DNA of 64,000 nucleotides from Brachyspira hampsonii (GCF_002214805.1 NZ_CP019914.1:310001-374000); one strand, 5' to 3'; positions 34,993 through 45,115 are shown, counted from the first letter of the stretch. Translations and numbers: made by a program. Notes: generated by a model not told the origin, from the letters alone.

Positions 34993-36981
34993 ATGAAAGT
35001 TATAAAATTTCTGAAAAGAATCAATAAAGAAAAAGAATTAGATATATCAGAATACAAAAATAGATATGTAGAAACTAAAAAAGATAAACTTAAGTTTGAT
35101 AAAATGCTTCAAAAGTCCGTTTCTATGGGACTAGTAATGAAAAAATCTAATATACTAAAACTTACCAATGAGGGAAAAATATATCTAGAAAAAGAATCAA
35201 GAAAAGCATCTGAAAAAGTAAATAATATATCAGAAAGCAAAAGAGACAGAAGAAATGCTAAAAATAATAGAGAAAAAGGAAATAAAAAAACAAGCATACC
35301 AAAACCAGAAATAAAAATGGATATTAGCAATGCCAAGAAAGATGCTGAGATAATAGCAAAAGCGTATAATGTACCTACAGATTTTCCAAAAAAATGTTTG
35401 GAAGAGGCTAAACTATTACCAGACAGTATGGAAAATGTAGAATTAGAATTTGACAGAATAGATTTAAGAGATATAAAAACTGTAACTATAGACGGAGCAG
35501 ACTCAAAAGATTTTGATGATGCCATAAGTATAGAAAAATTAAATGACGGATATAAATTAGGCATTCATATTGCTGATGTAAGTCATTTTGTAGTAATGGG
35601 AAGTGCTTTAGACAGGGAAGCTAGAAAAAGAGGAAACAGTGTTTATTTAATAGATACAGTTTATCCAATGTTTCCGCATGAACTTTCAAACGGTATATGT
35701 TCTTTAAATGAAGGTGTAAGCAGATTCACTATGACTGTATTCGTAACAATAGATAATATAGGAAATGTTAAAGAAAGTACTTTTCATAAAAGTGTTATAA
35801 AATCAAGCAGAAGATTAACTTACGATTATGCCCAAGATGTTTTGGACGGCATAGAGCAAGATGAAGATTGGCTTATAGAATTATTAAAAAATGCTGATGA
35901 TGTAAAAAAAATACTTCTTCAAAAGAGAATAGAAAACGGAAGTATAGAGTTCAACCTTAATGAAACTCAAATAATATTGGATAAAGGCGGTAATCCTAAA
36001 GACTTTTTTATTAGCGAGAGAAAAGAAACTCATAAGATAATAGAAGAATTAATGCTTATTGCCAACTGCGAAGTAGCTAAAAGATTAAAAAATATAAAAG
36101 GTTCTATTTATAGAGTGCATGACAGTCCTGACATAGAAAAGCTCGATACTTTCACAAGAATAGCATTTAATAGAGGATACAAATTAACTAAAGATGCAGA
36201 CGGTAATTTGGATTTTCATTCATTTATAGAATCTATAATGGGAAAGCCGGACGAAAAATTACTTCTTACCCTACTCCTTCGTTCCATGAAACAGGCTGTA
36301 TACGATGTTAATAATATAGGGCATTTCGGACTTGGTTTTGAATACTACACCCATTTTACTTCGCCTATAAGAAGATATACTGACCTGCTTACTCATAGAC
36401 TTTTAAAATTTTCATTAGAAGGTATAAATAATTTAAAACCAACTATGCAGCAGTTTTATATCAATTCTGCACAGTGGTGTTCAAAAACAGAGAGAGTTGC
36501 AGTTGAATGCGAGAGAAGTTTAACTAAAGTAAAAGCTGCAAGATTTATGAAAGATAAGATAGGAAATGAATATAACGGAATAATAAGCGGTATTACAAAC
36601 TTCGGAATATTCGTAGAAATAGAAGACAGAGGAATAGAAGGCTTAATAAGATATGCTGTATTAAAATCGCGTTACAGATACGATGAAAATGAACAGGCAG
36701 CATATAGCGAAGAAGATGCTAAATGGTACACATTGGGTGACAGAATAAGAATAGTAGTTTATAAGGTTGATATTAAAGAATTATTCATTGACTTTATACC
36801 TGCAAGCGAGTTTGATAATAGTTTTGATGACAGAGATATAATAGACAGCAGAGATTTCTTAAATAAGAAAAAAAACAAAAAAGAAATATATTCAAGAAAA
36901 TCTCATAAATCATCTAAAGATAGAAAAAGAGGTTCAAAAGATAGAAGAGATAGAAAAAAGAAATCAAAAAAGAGAAGATAA
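34993..36981 (+). CDS. rnr: Ribonuclease R (RNB-family 3'-5' exoribonuclease)
   Basis: 662 residues. The N-terminal part has a winged-helix-like region and a basic linker (about 75-100). The RNB catalytic domain begins with GADSKDFDDAISIE, whose aspartates bind magnesium, and includes YYTHFTSPIRRYTDLLTHR. An S1 RNA-binding domain follows (YNGIISGITNFGIFVEIED), and the protein ends in a strongly Lys/Arg/Ser-rich tail that should bind RNA. It degrades structured RNA 3' to 5', as in mRNA and rRNA quality control. It is shorter than E. coli RNase R (813 residues), mainly at the cold-shock domains. Confidence 0.94.
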   Translation: MKVIKFLKRINKEKELDISEYKNRYVETKKDKLKFDKMLQKSVSMGLVMKKSNILKLTNEGKIYLEKESRKASEKVNNISESKRDRRNAKNNREKGNKKTSIPKPEIKMDISNAKKDAEIIAKAYNVPTDFPKKCLEEAKLLPDSMENVELEFDRIDLRDIKTVTIDGADSKDFDDAISIEKLNDGYKLGIHIADVSHFVVMGSALDREARKRGNSVYLIDTVYPMFPHELSNGICSLNEGVSRFTMTVFVTIDNIGNVKESTFHKSVIKSSRRLTYDYAQDVLDGIEQDEDWLIELLKNADDVKKILLQKRIENGSIEFNLNETQIILDKGGNPKDFFISERKETHKIIEELMLIANCEVAKRLKNIKGSIYRVHDSPDIEKLDTFTRIAFNRGYKLTKDADGNLDFHSFIESIMGKPDEKLLLTLLLRSMKQAVYDVNNIGHFGLGFEYYTHFTSPIRRYTDLLTHRLLKFSLEGINNLKPTMQQFYINSAQWCSKTERVAVECERSLTKVKAARFMKDKIGNEYNGIISGITNFGIFVEIEDRGIEGLIRYAVLKSRYRYDENEQAAYSEEDAKWYTLGDRIRIVVYKVDIKELFIDFIPASEFDNSFDDRDIIDSRDFLNKKKNKKEIYSRKSHKSSKDRKRGSKDRRDRKKKSKKRR

Positions 36982-37000
36982 TATTTAATTAATTAATATA

Positions 37001-37035
37001 AAAGGCTTTCTTAAATATAATAAGTTAAGCCTTTT
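37001..37035. terminator. Bidirectional terminator between rnr and yqeB
   Basis: 8-bp stem AAAGGCTT (37001-37008) / AAGCCTTT (37027-37034) with a T-run on plus and an A-run on the other side, between convergent genes. Confidence 0.75.
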
Positions 37036-37862
37036 TATTTATTATATAAATACATCATAGCAGTAAGCACCGCACCGCCCAAATTTCTAGCCTTATCAGA
37101 AATGGTAAAGCAATTATTATATTCAGATTTTCTAGGGTCAATATCAGCTATTTTTAATCCCTTATGCACTTTAAAACCATCTCTTATAATGCCTCTCAAA
37201 AGTCCGTCAAAAGCAGCAAGCACTTCTATTTTTTCATTGTTATTTTTTATGTATGCTATAACTTCTTTTTCTTTAACAAAATCGCCTATGTTTTTTATGT
37301 TTTCAATAATACCGTCAGCACTTGCATGTATTACCCTTTCAGCTTCTTTTCCACCTATATTGCCAGGTATTCCTGTATTGGGTATTGCCTCGCCTTTGGT
37401 ATATATTCTTCCAAGATTATGACCACGCATAGTCTCTATAACAATGTCAACATCATTTCCAGCAGTAAATCCGGGACCTAATGCTATAGTATATTTTGCC
37501 ATAGATTTATTAGTACCAAGATTTTTTTTGGCTATTATAGCATCAATTAAAAATTCCGGCTTTACATAATTTAATATTCCACAATTAGGATCTATAAGAA
37601 TAGGTATCTTATTATAATTTCTATCTGTAACTATATTAAGAGCTTCTTCATAGCTTTTTACTAATATGCCTTTAATATCTTCAACTATGCTTTCACCATC
37701 ATAAACAGCTTCAGATAAGGCAACCTTTCTTCTAATTGAAGAGGGGTATTGTGTTTCTAATAATATAATCTTGAAATGAGCCTTATATAAAGAATACACA
37801 ATACCTGTAGCTAAATCTCCAGCCCCTCTTATAATTACAAGTTCATCATTAAATAAACTCAT
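37035..37862 (-). CDS. yqeB: Selenium-dependent molybdenum hydroxylase maturation protein YqeB
   Basis: 275 residues of the YqeB/EF2563 family, marked by IIRGAGDLATGIVYSLYKA at the N-terminus, ALGPGFTAGNDVDIVIETMRGHNLGR in the middle and ISDKARNLGGAVLTAMM at the end. This family occurs with SelD and selenium-dependent molybdenum hydroxylases and is thought to help make or insert the labile selenium of the molybdenum cofactor. It starts 6 nt after the xdh stop with no clear ribosome binding site, so translation is probably coupled to xdh. It is the last gene of the leftward purine arm. Confidence 0.9.
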   Translation of the reverse strand: MSLFNDELVIIRGAGDLATGIVYSLYKAHFKIILLETQYPSSIRRKVALSEAVYDGESIVEDIKGILVKSYEEALNIVTDRNYNKIPILIDPNCGILNYVKPEFLIDAIIAKKNLGTNKSMAKYTIALGPGFTAGNDVDIVIETMRGHNLGRIYTKGEAIPNTGIPGNIGGKEAERVIHASADGIIENIKNIGDFVKEKEVIAYIKNNNEKIEVLAAFDGLLRGIIRDGFKVHKGLKIADIDPRKSEYNNCFTISDKARNLGGAVLTAMMYLYNK

Positions 37863-37868
37863 AATAAA

Positions 37869-40442
37869 TTATTTTGAATAAGGAGTATTTTTAAGCGGAA
37901 GTTCTGTCTGGAACTCACCGTTAAATTTGTAATATGCTAAAGCAACAGCAGGAGCAGTAGGTATACTAGAAATCTCACCTATACCTGTAGCACCATAACC
38001 ATAAGGCACACCGGGTTTTTCTATAATAATAGATTCAACATCCGGTGTTTTATCAGCTCTGAATAATCCTAAAGTACCAAATTTTACTTTAGGTACACAA
38101 TTTTCAAGCGGGAATTTTTCTGTAAGTGCATATCCCAAAGACATTACAACACCGCCTTCAATCTGACCTTCCAAAGCTATAGGGTTAATAGCCTTTCCTA
38201 TATCATGAGCTGCAACAATCTTTTGTATGGTACCATCATCATTAAGCAGGCAAACTTGAGTAGCATAACTATAAGCAACATGCGAAATAGGATGAGGTTT
38301 ATCAACACCCATTTTATCAGTTATAGTAAGCCATTCGCCGTAATATTCTTTTCCTTCTAAATCTTTTAAAGTTTTTCCTTTATCAAGCTCTTTTTTAAGA
38401 TCCTCACAAGCCCTTTTACAAGCCTCACCTGTTATAAGAGTTTGTCTTGAGCCTGAAGTAGTACCAGAATCCGGAGAAGTTGCTGTATTAGGCTGATGAA
38501 CTATTATCTCATCATCATTCAAATCAAGAGTCTCTCCTGCTATTTGATAAAGTACAGTAGCAATCCCCTGCCCTATACAAGAAGCTGCAGAATATACATG
38601 CACTTTTTCATCTTCTACAACCAAACGAACTCTTCCTGTATCTGGAAGACCAACACCTACACCAGAGTTTTTCAAAGCACAGGCTATCCCCACATTTTTA
38701 TTATTATAATATATATCTTTAACAGCCTCTAATGTTTCCACAAGACCTGTAGCTTCATCGGCTATTTGATAGTTAGGAAGAACCTGACCAGGGCGTATAG
38801 CATTTCTATATCTTATCTCCCAAGGATCTAATCCGCACATTTCAGCAAGCAGGTTTATATTCATTTCAGTAGCAAAACAAGACTGTGGCACTCCAAATCC
38901 TCTGAAAGGTCCAGTAGGAGGATTATTAGTATAGAAAGATTTACCGTCTATATCTATAACCTGATAATTATAAGGACCAGCAGCATGAGTACAAGCTCTT
39001 TGAAGTACTGGACCAGATAAGGAAGCATAAGCACCAGCATCAGTAATTAAAGTAGCTTTCATAGCAGTAAGTATACCATTTTCATCGCAGGCGGTAGTCA
39101 TGTCTATACTCATAGGGTGGCGTTTTGGGTGCCAATTAATACTTTCCTGTCTTGTAAGTTTGAACTTAACAGGTCTTTTTGTTCTATATGCCATTATTGC
39201 CGCATAATGCTGAACACTCATATCCTCTTTACCGCCGAAACCTCCGCCTACATATTTATTTTCTACTACAACCTTGTCAGGCTCTATACCCAAAGCCATA
39301 GAAACTTCTCTTTTTGTATCATATACACTTTGATCACTTGAATATATAAAAATTCCATCTTCATTGAAAGGCATAGCAATAGCAACTTCAGCTTCCATAA
39401 AGGCATGCTCTGTCCAAGGAAGTTCATAATGCCTTGTAACTTTATATTTTGATTTTGCTATTACCTCATCAGCATTTCCTTTAACTAATCTTTCATGAGT
39501 AAGTAAATTGCTTTCTCTATCTTCATGAACTAAAGGAGCATCTGCTTTCATAGCCTCTTCTGGATTTCTAACCAAAGGAAGTTCTTCATATTCTACTTTT
39601 ACTAAATCTCTTGCTTTTTTGGCAGTAGCTTCATCTTCTGCAACTATTAAAGCTAAGCCGTCAGCAATAAATCTTGTAATCTCACCCTCACCTATAAGTA
39701 CATCCCAATCATGGAAAATATGTCCTATTTTTTTAGCTCCCGGTAAATCTTTAGCAGTAATAACATCAACTACACCTTTTAAAGCTTTTGCTTCACTTAT
39801 ATCTATTTTTAATATTTTGGCTCTAGGATATTTAGTTCTAACTGCAACACCATAAAGCATTCCATCTATTTCAACATCGTCGCAGTATTCACCTGTACCT
39901 AAAGCTTTTTCTTTAGCATCTACTCTGGCAATATTTCTATCGCCTAATTTTACCTTTCCTTTATACTCTTTAACATCAATATTTTCTCTTATCATCTTAG
40001 CTGCTAATTCTATAGCATCAATGATTTTTTTGTATCCTGTACATCTGCAAATATTATTTTTTATAGCAGCAACTATTTCAAGCCTAGTAGGATTATTATT
40101 TTTATCTATCAAGCCTTTAGCAGATATAACCATACCCGGTATACAGAATCCGCATTGAACAGCACCAGCAACTGCAAAAGCATAAGAATATACATCTTTT
40201 TCTCTTTGAGTAAATCCCTCTATAGTCTGAACACTTTTACCCTGAAGTCTTCCTATAGTTTGTATACATGCTTTAGTTGGTTTTCCATCTATCAAAACAG
40301 TACAAGTTCCGCAAGCTCCTTCAGAACAGCCGTCTTTCACAGACTTGCACTTGCAGTCATTTCTAAGAACATCCATTAATTTTCTATCTGAGTCAAAACT
40401 CATTTCTTTGCCGTTAATAATAATCTTGACATTCTCTCCCAT
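37869..40442 (-). CDS. xdh: Selenium-dependent xanthine dehydrogenase
   Basis: 857 residues with two [2Fe-2S] sites at the N-terminus (C39, C44, C47, C59; then C97, C100 and the CRCTGYKK segment) joined directly to the molybdopterin-binding domains. Molybdenum-site signatures are VGGGFGGKEDMSVQ, GPFRGFGVPQ and, near the end, GYGATGIGEISS with the conserved glutamate. No FAD domain is present, the hallmark of the fused selenium-dependent xanthine dehydrogenase family found with ygfK and ssnA. It hydroxylates purines such as xanthine or hypoxanthine. Electrons probably pass to YgfK or another carrier. The ribosome binding site is GGAGGTATCTAATATG. Confidence 0.92.
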   Translation of the reverse strand: MGENVKIIINGKEMSFDSDRKLMDVLRNDCKCKSVKDGCSEGACGTCTVLIDGKPTKACIQTIGRLQGKSVQTIEGFTQREKDVYSYAFAVAGAVQCGFCIPGMVISAKGLIDKNNNPTRLEIVAAIKNNICRCTGYKKIIDAIELAAKMIRENIDVKEYKGKVKLGDRNIARVDAKEKALGTGEYCDDVEIDGMLYGVAVRTKYPRAKILKIDISEAKALKGVVDVITAKDLPGAKKIGHIFHDWDVLIGEGEITRFIADGLALIVAEDEATAKKARDLVKVEYEELPLVRNPEEAMKADAPLVHEDRESNLLTHERLVKGNADEVIAKSKYKVTRHYELPWTEHAFMEAEVAIAMPFNEDGIFIYSSDQSVYDTKREVSMALGIEPDKVVVENKYVGGGFGGKEDMSVQHYAAIMAYRTKRPVKFKLTRQESINWHPKRHPMSIDMTTACDENGILTAMKATLITDAGAYASLSGPVLQRACTHAAGPYNYQVIDIDGKSFYTNNPPTGPFRGFGVPQSCFATEMNINLLAEMCGLDPWEIRYRNAIRPGQVLPNYQIADEATGLVETLEAVKDIYYNNKNVGIACALKNSGVGVGLPDTGRVRLVVEDEKVHVYSAASCIGQGIATVLYQIAGETLDLNDDEIIVHQPNTATSPDSGTTSGSRQTLITGEACKRACEDLKKELDKGKTLKDLEGKEYYGEWLTITDKMGVDKPHPISHVAYSYATQVCLLNDDGTIQKIVAAHDIGKAINPIALEGQIEGGVVMSLGYALTEKFPLENCVPKVKFGTLGLFRADKTPDVESIIIEKPGVPYGYGATGIGEISSIPTAPAVALAYYKFNGEFQTELPLKNTPYSK

Positions 40443-40543
40443 ATTAGATACCTCCTATTAATTTTTAATAAAAACAAACATAACAAGGGGAATAATATAT
40501 ATCTCCCACTTGCTATGCTATATAATAATTAATATAAAGTCAA

Positions 40544-43513
40544 TTATTTTAATATTAAATATTTATAATTATTAAATACACTGTCTACTATAGTGTAAAC
40601 ACCATTTTTATTTCCGCCAACTTTATAAGATTCTTCTTTTCCATCTATTCTAAGTTTAGCATTGCCTTCTTTATCTAAGAATAAGAAACCGTCATTCTTA
40701 GAGTTTGTCATATCATCTGCAGTAGCAAATAATGTAAACTTATCTTTATAAGGAGCAGAACTATAAGGACAGAATGTTTCGCAGTTTCCGCATTCATTAC
40801 ACATATAATCAACATGTATAATTTGAGATATCTTAGCATGTCCGTCAACTTTAACTGATATATTCGCTCTGTTAGGACAAACTTCAGCACAGCTTTCACA
40901 TATATAGTCGCAAGTTAAACATCTATTAGCTTCAGGTTCTTTTGATACTTCTTTCAAATTACCTTTTTTGCTGTAAGAAATCTCTTCAGTAGAAACAGAA
41001 GGCAAATCAGGAGCAACTGCTTTTCCTAATATAGCTTCAGAAAGAACTTTGGCATCTCTTATAGCCTCAACTATAGTAGCAGCTCCGTAAAGTCCGTCTC
41101 CAGCTATATAAACATTTTTGAGAGATGATTCATTATTAGCATTGCATTTTGGTCTTCCTCTGTCATCAACTTCTATACCGTTAGATTTATAGAACTCTGA
41201 TTCAATCTGCTCGCCTATAGAAGCTATAACTGTACTTGCAGGAACTTCTACTGTTTCATTAGTTTCAACAACATTTCTTCTTCCTTTTTCATCGTAATCT
41301 GATAATTCCATTTTCTTACATAAAAGTTTTCCGTTTTCTATTTTTACAGGTGCAAGTAATTCCATAAACTCAACGCCGTCTTCCAAAGCCTCTTTAAGCT
41401 CTTCTTCTAAAGCAGGCATATATCTTTTAGTTCTTCTATAAACTAGTCTTACATTTTTTACACCTTTATTTTTCTTAGCAGCACGGGCAGCATCCATAGC
41501 AGTATTACCGCCTCCTATAACTACTACATCTTCTCCTAAATTAACATTTCCGTTAGTTTTATTGAACTCTTCTAAGAATTTAAGTGTATTTATAGATTCT
41601 CCAGCCTCAAGTTTCAAAGGCATGTTTTTATGAGCACCTATACAAACAACAGTATAATCATAATTTTTAGCAAACTCTTTTATATCTTTTATCTCTTTTC
41701 CAAGTTCAAATTTTACGCCCATTTGCTTGCATAAACTCACATCATTTCCAATCTCTTCAGCTGATATTCTGAAATTTGGTATAATATTAGCAACAACTCC
41801 GCCAGCTTTTTCTCTCTTATCAAATACTGTAACTTCTACTCCAGCACGAGCTAAGAAGAATGCAGCAGAAAGTCCTGCAGGTCCTGCACCTATAATACCA
41901 GCTTTTTTTCCTATAGGAGCAGCAGGTTTTAAAGTAGATATAACATTTTTATAACCAGCTCTGGCAGCCTCTAATTTGCATGCTCTTATACTTACAGGCT
42001 CTTCATAGAATTGTCTAGTACAAGTATCCATACAAGTATGAGGACATAATATACCTGTAGCAAAAGGCATAGCATTTTTTTCTATAATAACTTTGAAAGA
42101 TTCATCATATTTACCTTCAGCATTAAGTCTTATATATGTTGTAAGGTCTTGATGTATAGGGCAAGTTTCCATACAAGGTGCAGTATAACAGTCTACCAAA
42201 GGTACTTTTTTCTTAATTTTTCTGCTTGCAAGAGGTTTAATCGGTTTTGTATGATGTTTATCTTTTTTGCTTGCCTCAACTATTTTTTCAGCTTTAGCAA
42301 CATCCACTTTTGTAAATGGTTTATATTCTTTAAGATTTTTAGCTATTTGTTCTGTTCTTTGATAACCGCCTGTTTTTAATAAAGTAGTAGCAATAGTTAC
42401 AGGCCAAATTCCTGCATCTATAACATCATTAATATTGAAATAATCGCATCCGCCAGAATATGATATTCTTAAATTTCCGTCAAAATCTTTACTCAATCTT
42501 GAAGCTACTGTCATAGAAAGAGGGAATAATGATTTACCAGACATATACATCTCTTCAGAAGGAAGCTCTTTCTGCTTAACATCTACAGGGAATGTATTAG
42601 TGATTTTTACTCCGAATAAAAGAGAGTTATCAGAAGCTAATTTCTGAAGTCTTTGAAGCATTGGAACTGCATCGCTGTACTGTAAATCATCTTTAAAGTG
42701 AAAATCGGTAAATGATATATAGTCATAACCCATATCATCTAATGTTTTTCTTGCATAATCATAGCCTAAAAGTGTAGGATTACATTTAACAAAGGTATTC
42801 AATTTTTTTTCTGTGATTAAATAAGAAGCGATTTTTTCTATTTCAGTAGGAGGACATCCATGAAGAGTAGACAAAGTAACGGAATTACATACATCAGTAT
42901 TAATTTTATCAATATCTTCTTTTTTGAAATTTTTGAATCTGTCAATATTATCATTAAGCCACTTTATACATTCTTTGAATATAGGAGTATTAGAAGCATC
43001 TTTTAATCCTTCAATAAACTTATCAATCTTTTCTAGTTTAATACCTTCATAATCATAACCAACAGACATATTAAACTGAAAACCATCCATATCTCCTAAA
43101 TCCCATTCTTTAGATATAACTTTTAAAGCCACCCAAGCCTTAACATACTCATCAAAAGCCTGAGGTACATAAAGCTCTGTTGACCATTCGCAGTTATAAC
43201 ATTCATCATTAGCAGCTATACAAGGCTTAGCAACACATTTGCTTAATTCTTCACCGTCCATTTTCTGCACTGTTTTAAGCTCAAAAAATCTGCTTCCGGT
43301 ATAGTATGCAGCTATTATGTTCTGTGCTAACTGAGTATGAGGTCCTGCTGCAGGTCCTATCGGTGTTTCTAATTTTCTTCCAAAAATTTCATAATATTTA
43401 GATTTATCAGCTTTAAAAGCTCTTGAAATACCAAATACTTTACCTGTCTTTTTCTCTTCCAAAACCCAATTCATAAGATTTCCAAAAGGAATGGGTGTCA
43501 TTACATCGCTCAT
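40544..43513 (-). CDS. ygfK: YgfK, large iron-sulfur flavoprotein (annotated as putative selenate reductase subunit)
   Basis: 989 residues. The N-terminal half resembles the dihydroorotate/dihydropyrimidine dehydrogenase barrel (GRKLETPIGPAAGPHTQLAQ, LSTLHGCPPTEIE). The middle is a GltD-like segment with cysteines CMETCPIHQ, the FAD motif GAGPAGLSAAFFLARAG and the NAD(P) motif VVIGGGNTAMDAAR. The C-terminus carries ferredoxin-type cysteines in CESCAEVCPN and CNECGNCETFCPY. Genetic work on anaerobic purine degraders implicates this family in the pathway, despite the selenate reductase name. It is part of the leftward operon between ssnA and xdh, with spacers of about 100 nt. Confidence 0.92.
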   Translation of the reverse strand: MSDVMTPIPFGNLMNWVLEEKKTGKVFGISRAFKADKSKYYEIFGRKLETPIGPAAGPHTQLAQNIIAAYYTGSRFFELKTVQKMDGEELSKCVAKPCIAANDECYNCEWSTELYVPQAFDEYVKAWVALKVISKEWDLGDMDGFQFNMSVGYDYEGIKLEKIDKFIEGLKDASNTPIFKECIKWLNDNIDRFKNFKKEDIDKINTDVCNSVTLSTLHGCPPTEIEKIASYLITEKKLNTFVKCNPTLLGYDYARKTLDDMGYDYISFTDFHFKDDLQYSDAVPMLQRLQKLASDNSLLFGVKITNTFPVDVKQKELPSEEMYMSGKSLFPLSMTVASRLSKDFDGNLRISYSGGCDYFNINDVIDAGIWPVTIATTLLKTGGYQRTEQIAKNLKEYKPFTKVDVAKAEKIVEASKKDKHHTKPIKPLASRKIKKKVPLVDCYTAPCMETCPIHQDLTTYIRLNAEGKYDESFKVIIEKNAMPFATGILCPHTCMDTCTRQFYEEPVSIRACKLEAARAGYKNVISTLKPAAPIGKKAGIIGAGPAGLSAAFFLARAGVEVTVFDKREKAGGVVANIIPNFRISAEEIGNDVSLCKQMGVKFELGKEIKDIKEFAKNYDYTVVCIGAHKNMPLKLEAGESINTLKFLEEFNKTNGNVNLGEDVVVIGGGNTAMDAARAAKKNKGVKNVRLVYRRTKRYMPALEEELKEALEDGVEFMELLAPVKIENGKLLCKKMELSDYDEKGRRNVVETNETVEVPASTVIASIGEQIESEFYKSNGIEVDDRGRPKCNANNESSLKNVYIAGDGLYGAATIVEAIRDAKVLSEAILGKAVAPDLPSVSTEEISYSKKGNLKEVSKEPEANRCLTCDYICESCAEVCPNRANISVKVDGHAKISQIIHVDYMCNECGNCETFCPYSSAPYKDKFTLFATADDMTNSKNDGFLFLDKEGNAKLRIDGKEESYKVGGNKNGVYTIVDSVFNNYKYLILK

Positions 43514-43561
43514 ATATTATTCCTCCAATTAATTATTACTGTTTATCAAAACATTAAAGAA

Positions 43562-43587
43562 TTCTATATAAAATTAATTATATAGAA
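43562..43587. other. Perfect palindrome between ssnA and ygfK
   Basis: TTCTATATAA, a 6-nt AATTAA centre, then TTATATAGAA: perfect 10-bp arms in the 97-bp gap. It could be an operator or an mRNA hairpin tuning ssnA against ygfK. It has no strong T-tail on minus. Confidence 0.5.
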
Positions 43588-43610
43588 CTCACAAATGTTA
43601 ATTTATTATT

Positions 43611-44942
43611 TTATTTATTAATCTGTTTCCAAAGTTTATCAGATTCTTCTCTTATTTTAGCATAAGCAGCTTCTTCATCTATTTTTGTAAGTTTTCTGTC
43701 TCTCATTAATACTTCTCCGTTACAAACAGTAGTATTAACATGTCCGCCGTTCATACCGAATAATATATGTCCGTTAATATTTTTATCGCTTAATTCTGTA
43801 TAGTTTTTATAGTCCATTATAATAACATCAGCAGCAGCTCCTTCTTTTAATACGCCTAGAGGAGTTTCAAAAGAACGGTTAGCTATTTTAGCATTATTTT
43901 CAAAAAGCATTTGAGGTATTTCACCCCAAGCAGCATTAGGATTGCAAAGACTATGTTTATGAAGTACATTAGCTACTTTGTATGATTCTGTCATATCATG
44001 AGTATATCCGTCAGTACCTAAACCTGTTAATATACCCTTTTTCATTAACTCCATAGTAGGAGGACAACCGCAGGCATTACCCATATTGGATTCCGGATTA
44101 TGAGAAGTCATAGTATCAGTATCTTTTATTAAATCCATTTCATGAGGATTAATATATATACAGTGAACAAGTATAGTTTTTGGACCTAAAACCTTGAAAT
44201 CATGAAGCCTGTCAACTATTCTTTTTCCATGATCTTTAAGACAAGCATGTAAATCTTCTATACCTTCTGCAACATGTATATGACAGCCTATGCCTTCAGG
44301 TAAATCTTTCATACATGCTTCCATAGTTTTATCAGAAATAGTAAAAGAAGCATGCATACCCATCATACCTTTAATCATATCGCTTTTATCAGCCATAGCA
44401 TGCTTAATAAAGTCAAGATTTTCTTTAACAGAAGCCTTAGATTTTGCCTCTCCATCCCTATCAGAAACCTCATAGCAAAGACAAGAACGAACACCCATAA
44501 TTTTAGATGCCTCTTCTATAGCAAATAAAGAACCTTCAATATGCCCGAAACTAGCATGATGGTCAAATACAGTAGTAACTCCATTTTTAATAGATTCTAT
44601 ATATGTTGCCATAGCACTTTGTTTTGTTTGCTCTAAAGTAAGATTTCTATCTATAGTCCACCACATTCCGTCTAATATTTCTAAAAAGCCTTTAGGATTA
44701 TAGCCATTTATACTAAAACCTCTAGCCATAGCAGAGTAAATATGTTCATGTACATTTATAAATGCAGGCATGATTATTCCGCCTTTAGCATCTATATATT
44801 CAGCATCTTTATATTTAACCTTCAAATCCGAAGTTTTTCCCACTTCTTTTATTAATCTTCCATCGCAAAGAACAGCTCCATCCTCTATAAATGGTTTATT
44901 AGAATCTCTTGTAATTAATTTTCCTCCGCCTATTAATAGCAT
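43611..44942 (-). CDS. ssnA: SsnA-family amidohydrolase
   Basis: 443 residues of the metal-dependent amidohydrolase superfamily. The first metal ligands are in NVHEHIYSA, later ones in CHIHVAEG and LVHCIYINP, and the catalytic aspartate in TGLGTDGYTHDM. The C-terminus holds the typical composite beta domain (GAAADVIIMDY). SsnA is found with ygfK and selenium-dependent xanthine dehydrogenase and is required for anaerobic purine use in gut bacteria; it probably hydrolyses a ring C-N bond of a purine-derived intermediate. It is the first gene of the leftward arm, with AGGAGG at 44948-44953. Confidence 0.92.
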   Translation of the reverse strand: MLLIGGGKLITRDSNKPFIEDGAVLCDGRLIKEVGKTSDLKVKYKDAEYIDAKGGIIMPAFINVHEHIYSAMARGFSINGYNPKGFLEILDGMWWTIDRNLTLEQTKQSAMATYIESIKNGVTTVFDHHASFGHIEGSLFAIEEASKIMGVRSCLCYEVSDRDGEAKSKASVKENLDFIKHAMADKSDMIKGMMGMHASFTISDKTMEACMKDLPEGIGCHIHVAEGIEDLHACLKDHGKRIVDRLHDFKVLGPKTILVHCIYINPHEMDLIKDTDTMTSHNPESNMGNACGCPPTMELMKKGILTGLGTDGYTHDMTESYKVANVLHKHSLCNPNAAWGEIPQMLFENNAKIANRSFETPLGVLKEGAAADVIIMDYKNYTELSDKNINGHILFGMNGGHVNTTVCNGEVLMRDRKLTKIDEEAAYAKIREESDKLWKQINK

Positions 44943-44989
44943 AAATGCCTCCTAAAATTATATTCTAGTAATTTTATATACATTTTAAT

Positions 44990-45017
44990 AGGATATTAAA
45001 AAAAGTGTATTTGTCAA
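44990..45017 (-). promoter_or_regulatory. Predicted promoter of the leftward purine arm (ssnA)
   Basis: On minus, a perfect TTGACA (45012-45017), a 16-nt spacer and TATCCT (44990-44995), about 50 nt before ssnA. It is back-to-back with the regulator promoter. Confidence 0.5.
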
Positions 45018-45034
45018 CGAATTTTCAAAAAAAA

Positions 45035-45060
45035 TTTAGATTTTTTCTTGAAAATCTAAA
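45035..45060. promoter_or_regulatory. Perfect palindromic operator candidate
   Basis: TTTAGATTTT, six bases, then AAAATCTAAA: perfect 10-bp arms midway between the divergent ssnA and regulator genes. It overlaps the -35 of the rightward promoter (45048-45053) and sits 18 nt behind the leftward -35. It is a good candidate binding site for the YheO-type regulator encoded next door. Confidence 0.55.
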
Positions 45061-45076
45061 AAAAAATTAGTATACT
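45048..45076 (+). promoter_or_regulatory. Predicted promoter of the rightward purine arm
   Basis: TTGAAA (45048-45053), an optimal 17-nt spacer and TATACT (45071-45076), about 40 nt before the regulator gene. Confidence 0.6.
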
Positions 45077-45115
45077 ATAGGCATATTAAATGGTTAGATA
45101 ATTAGCCATTAAGGA

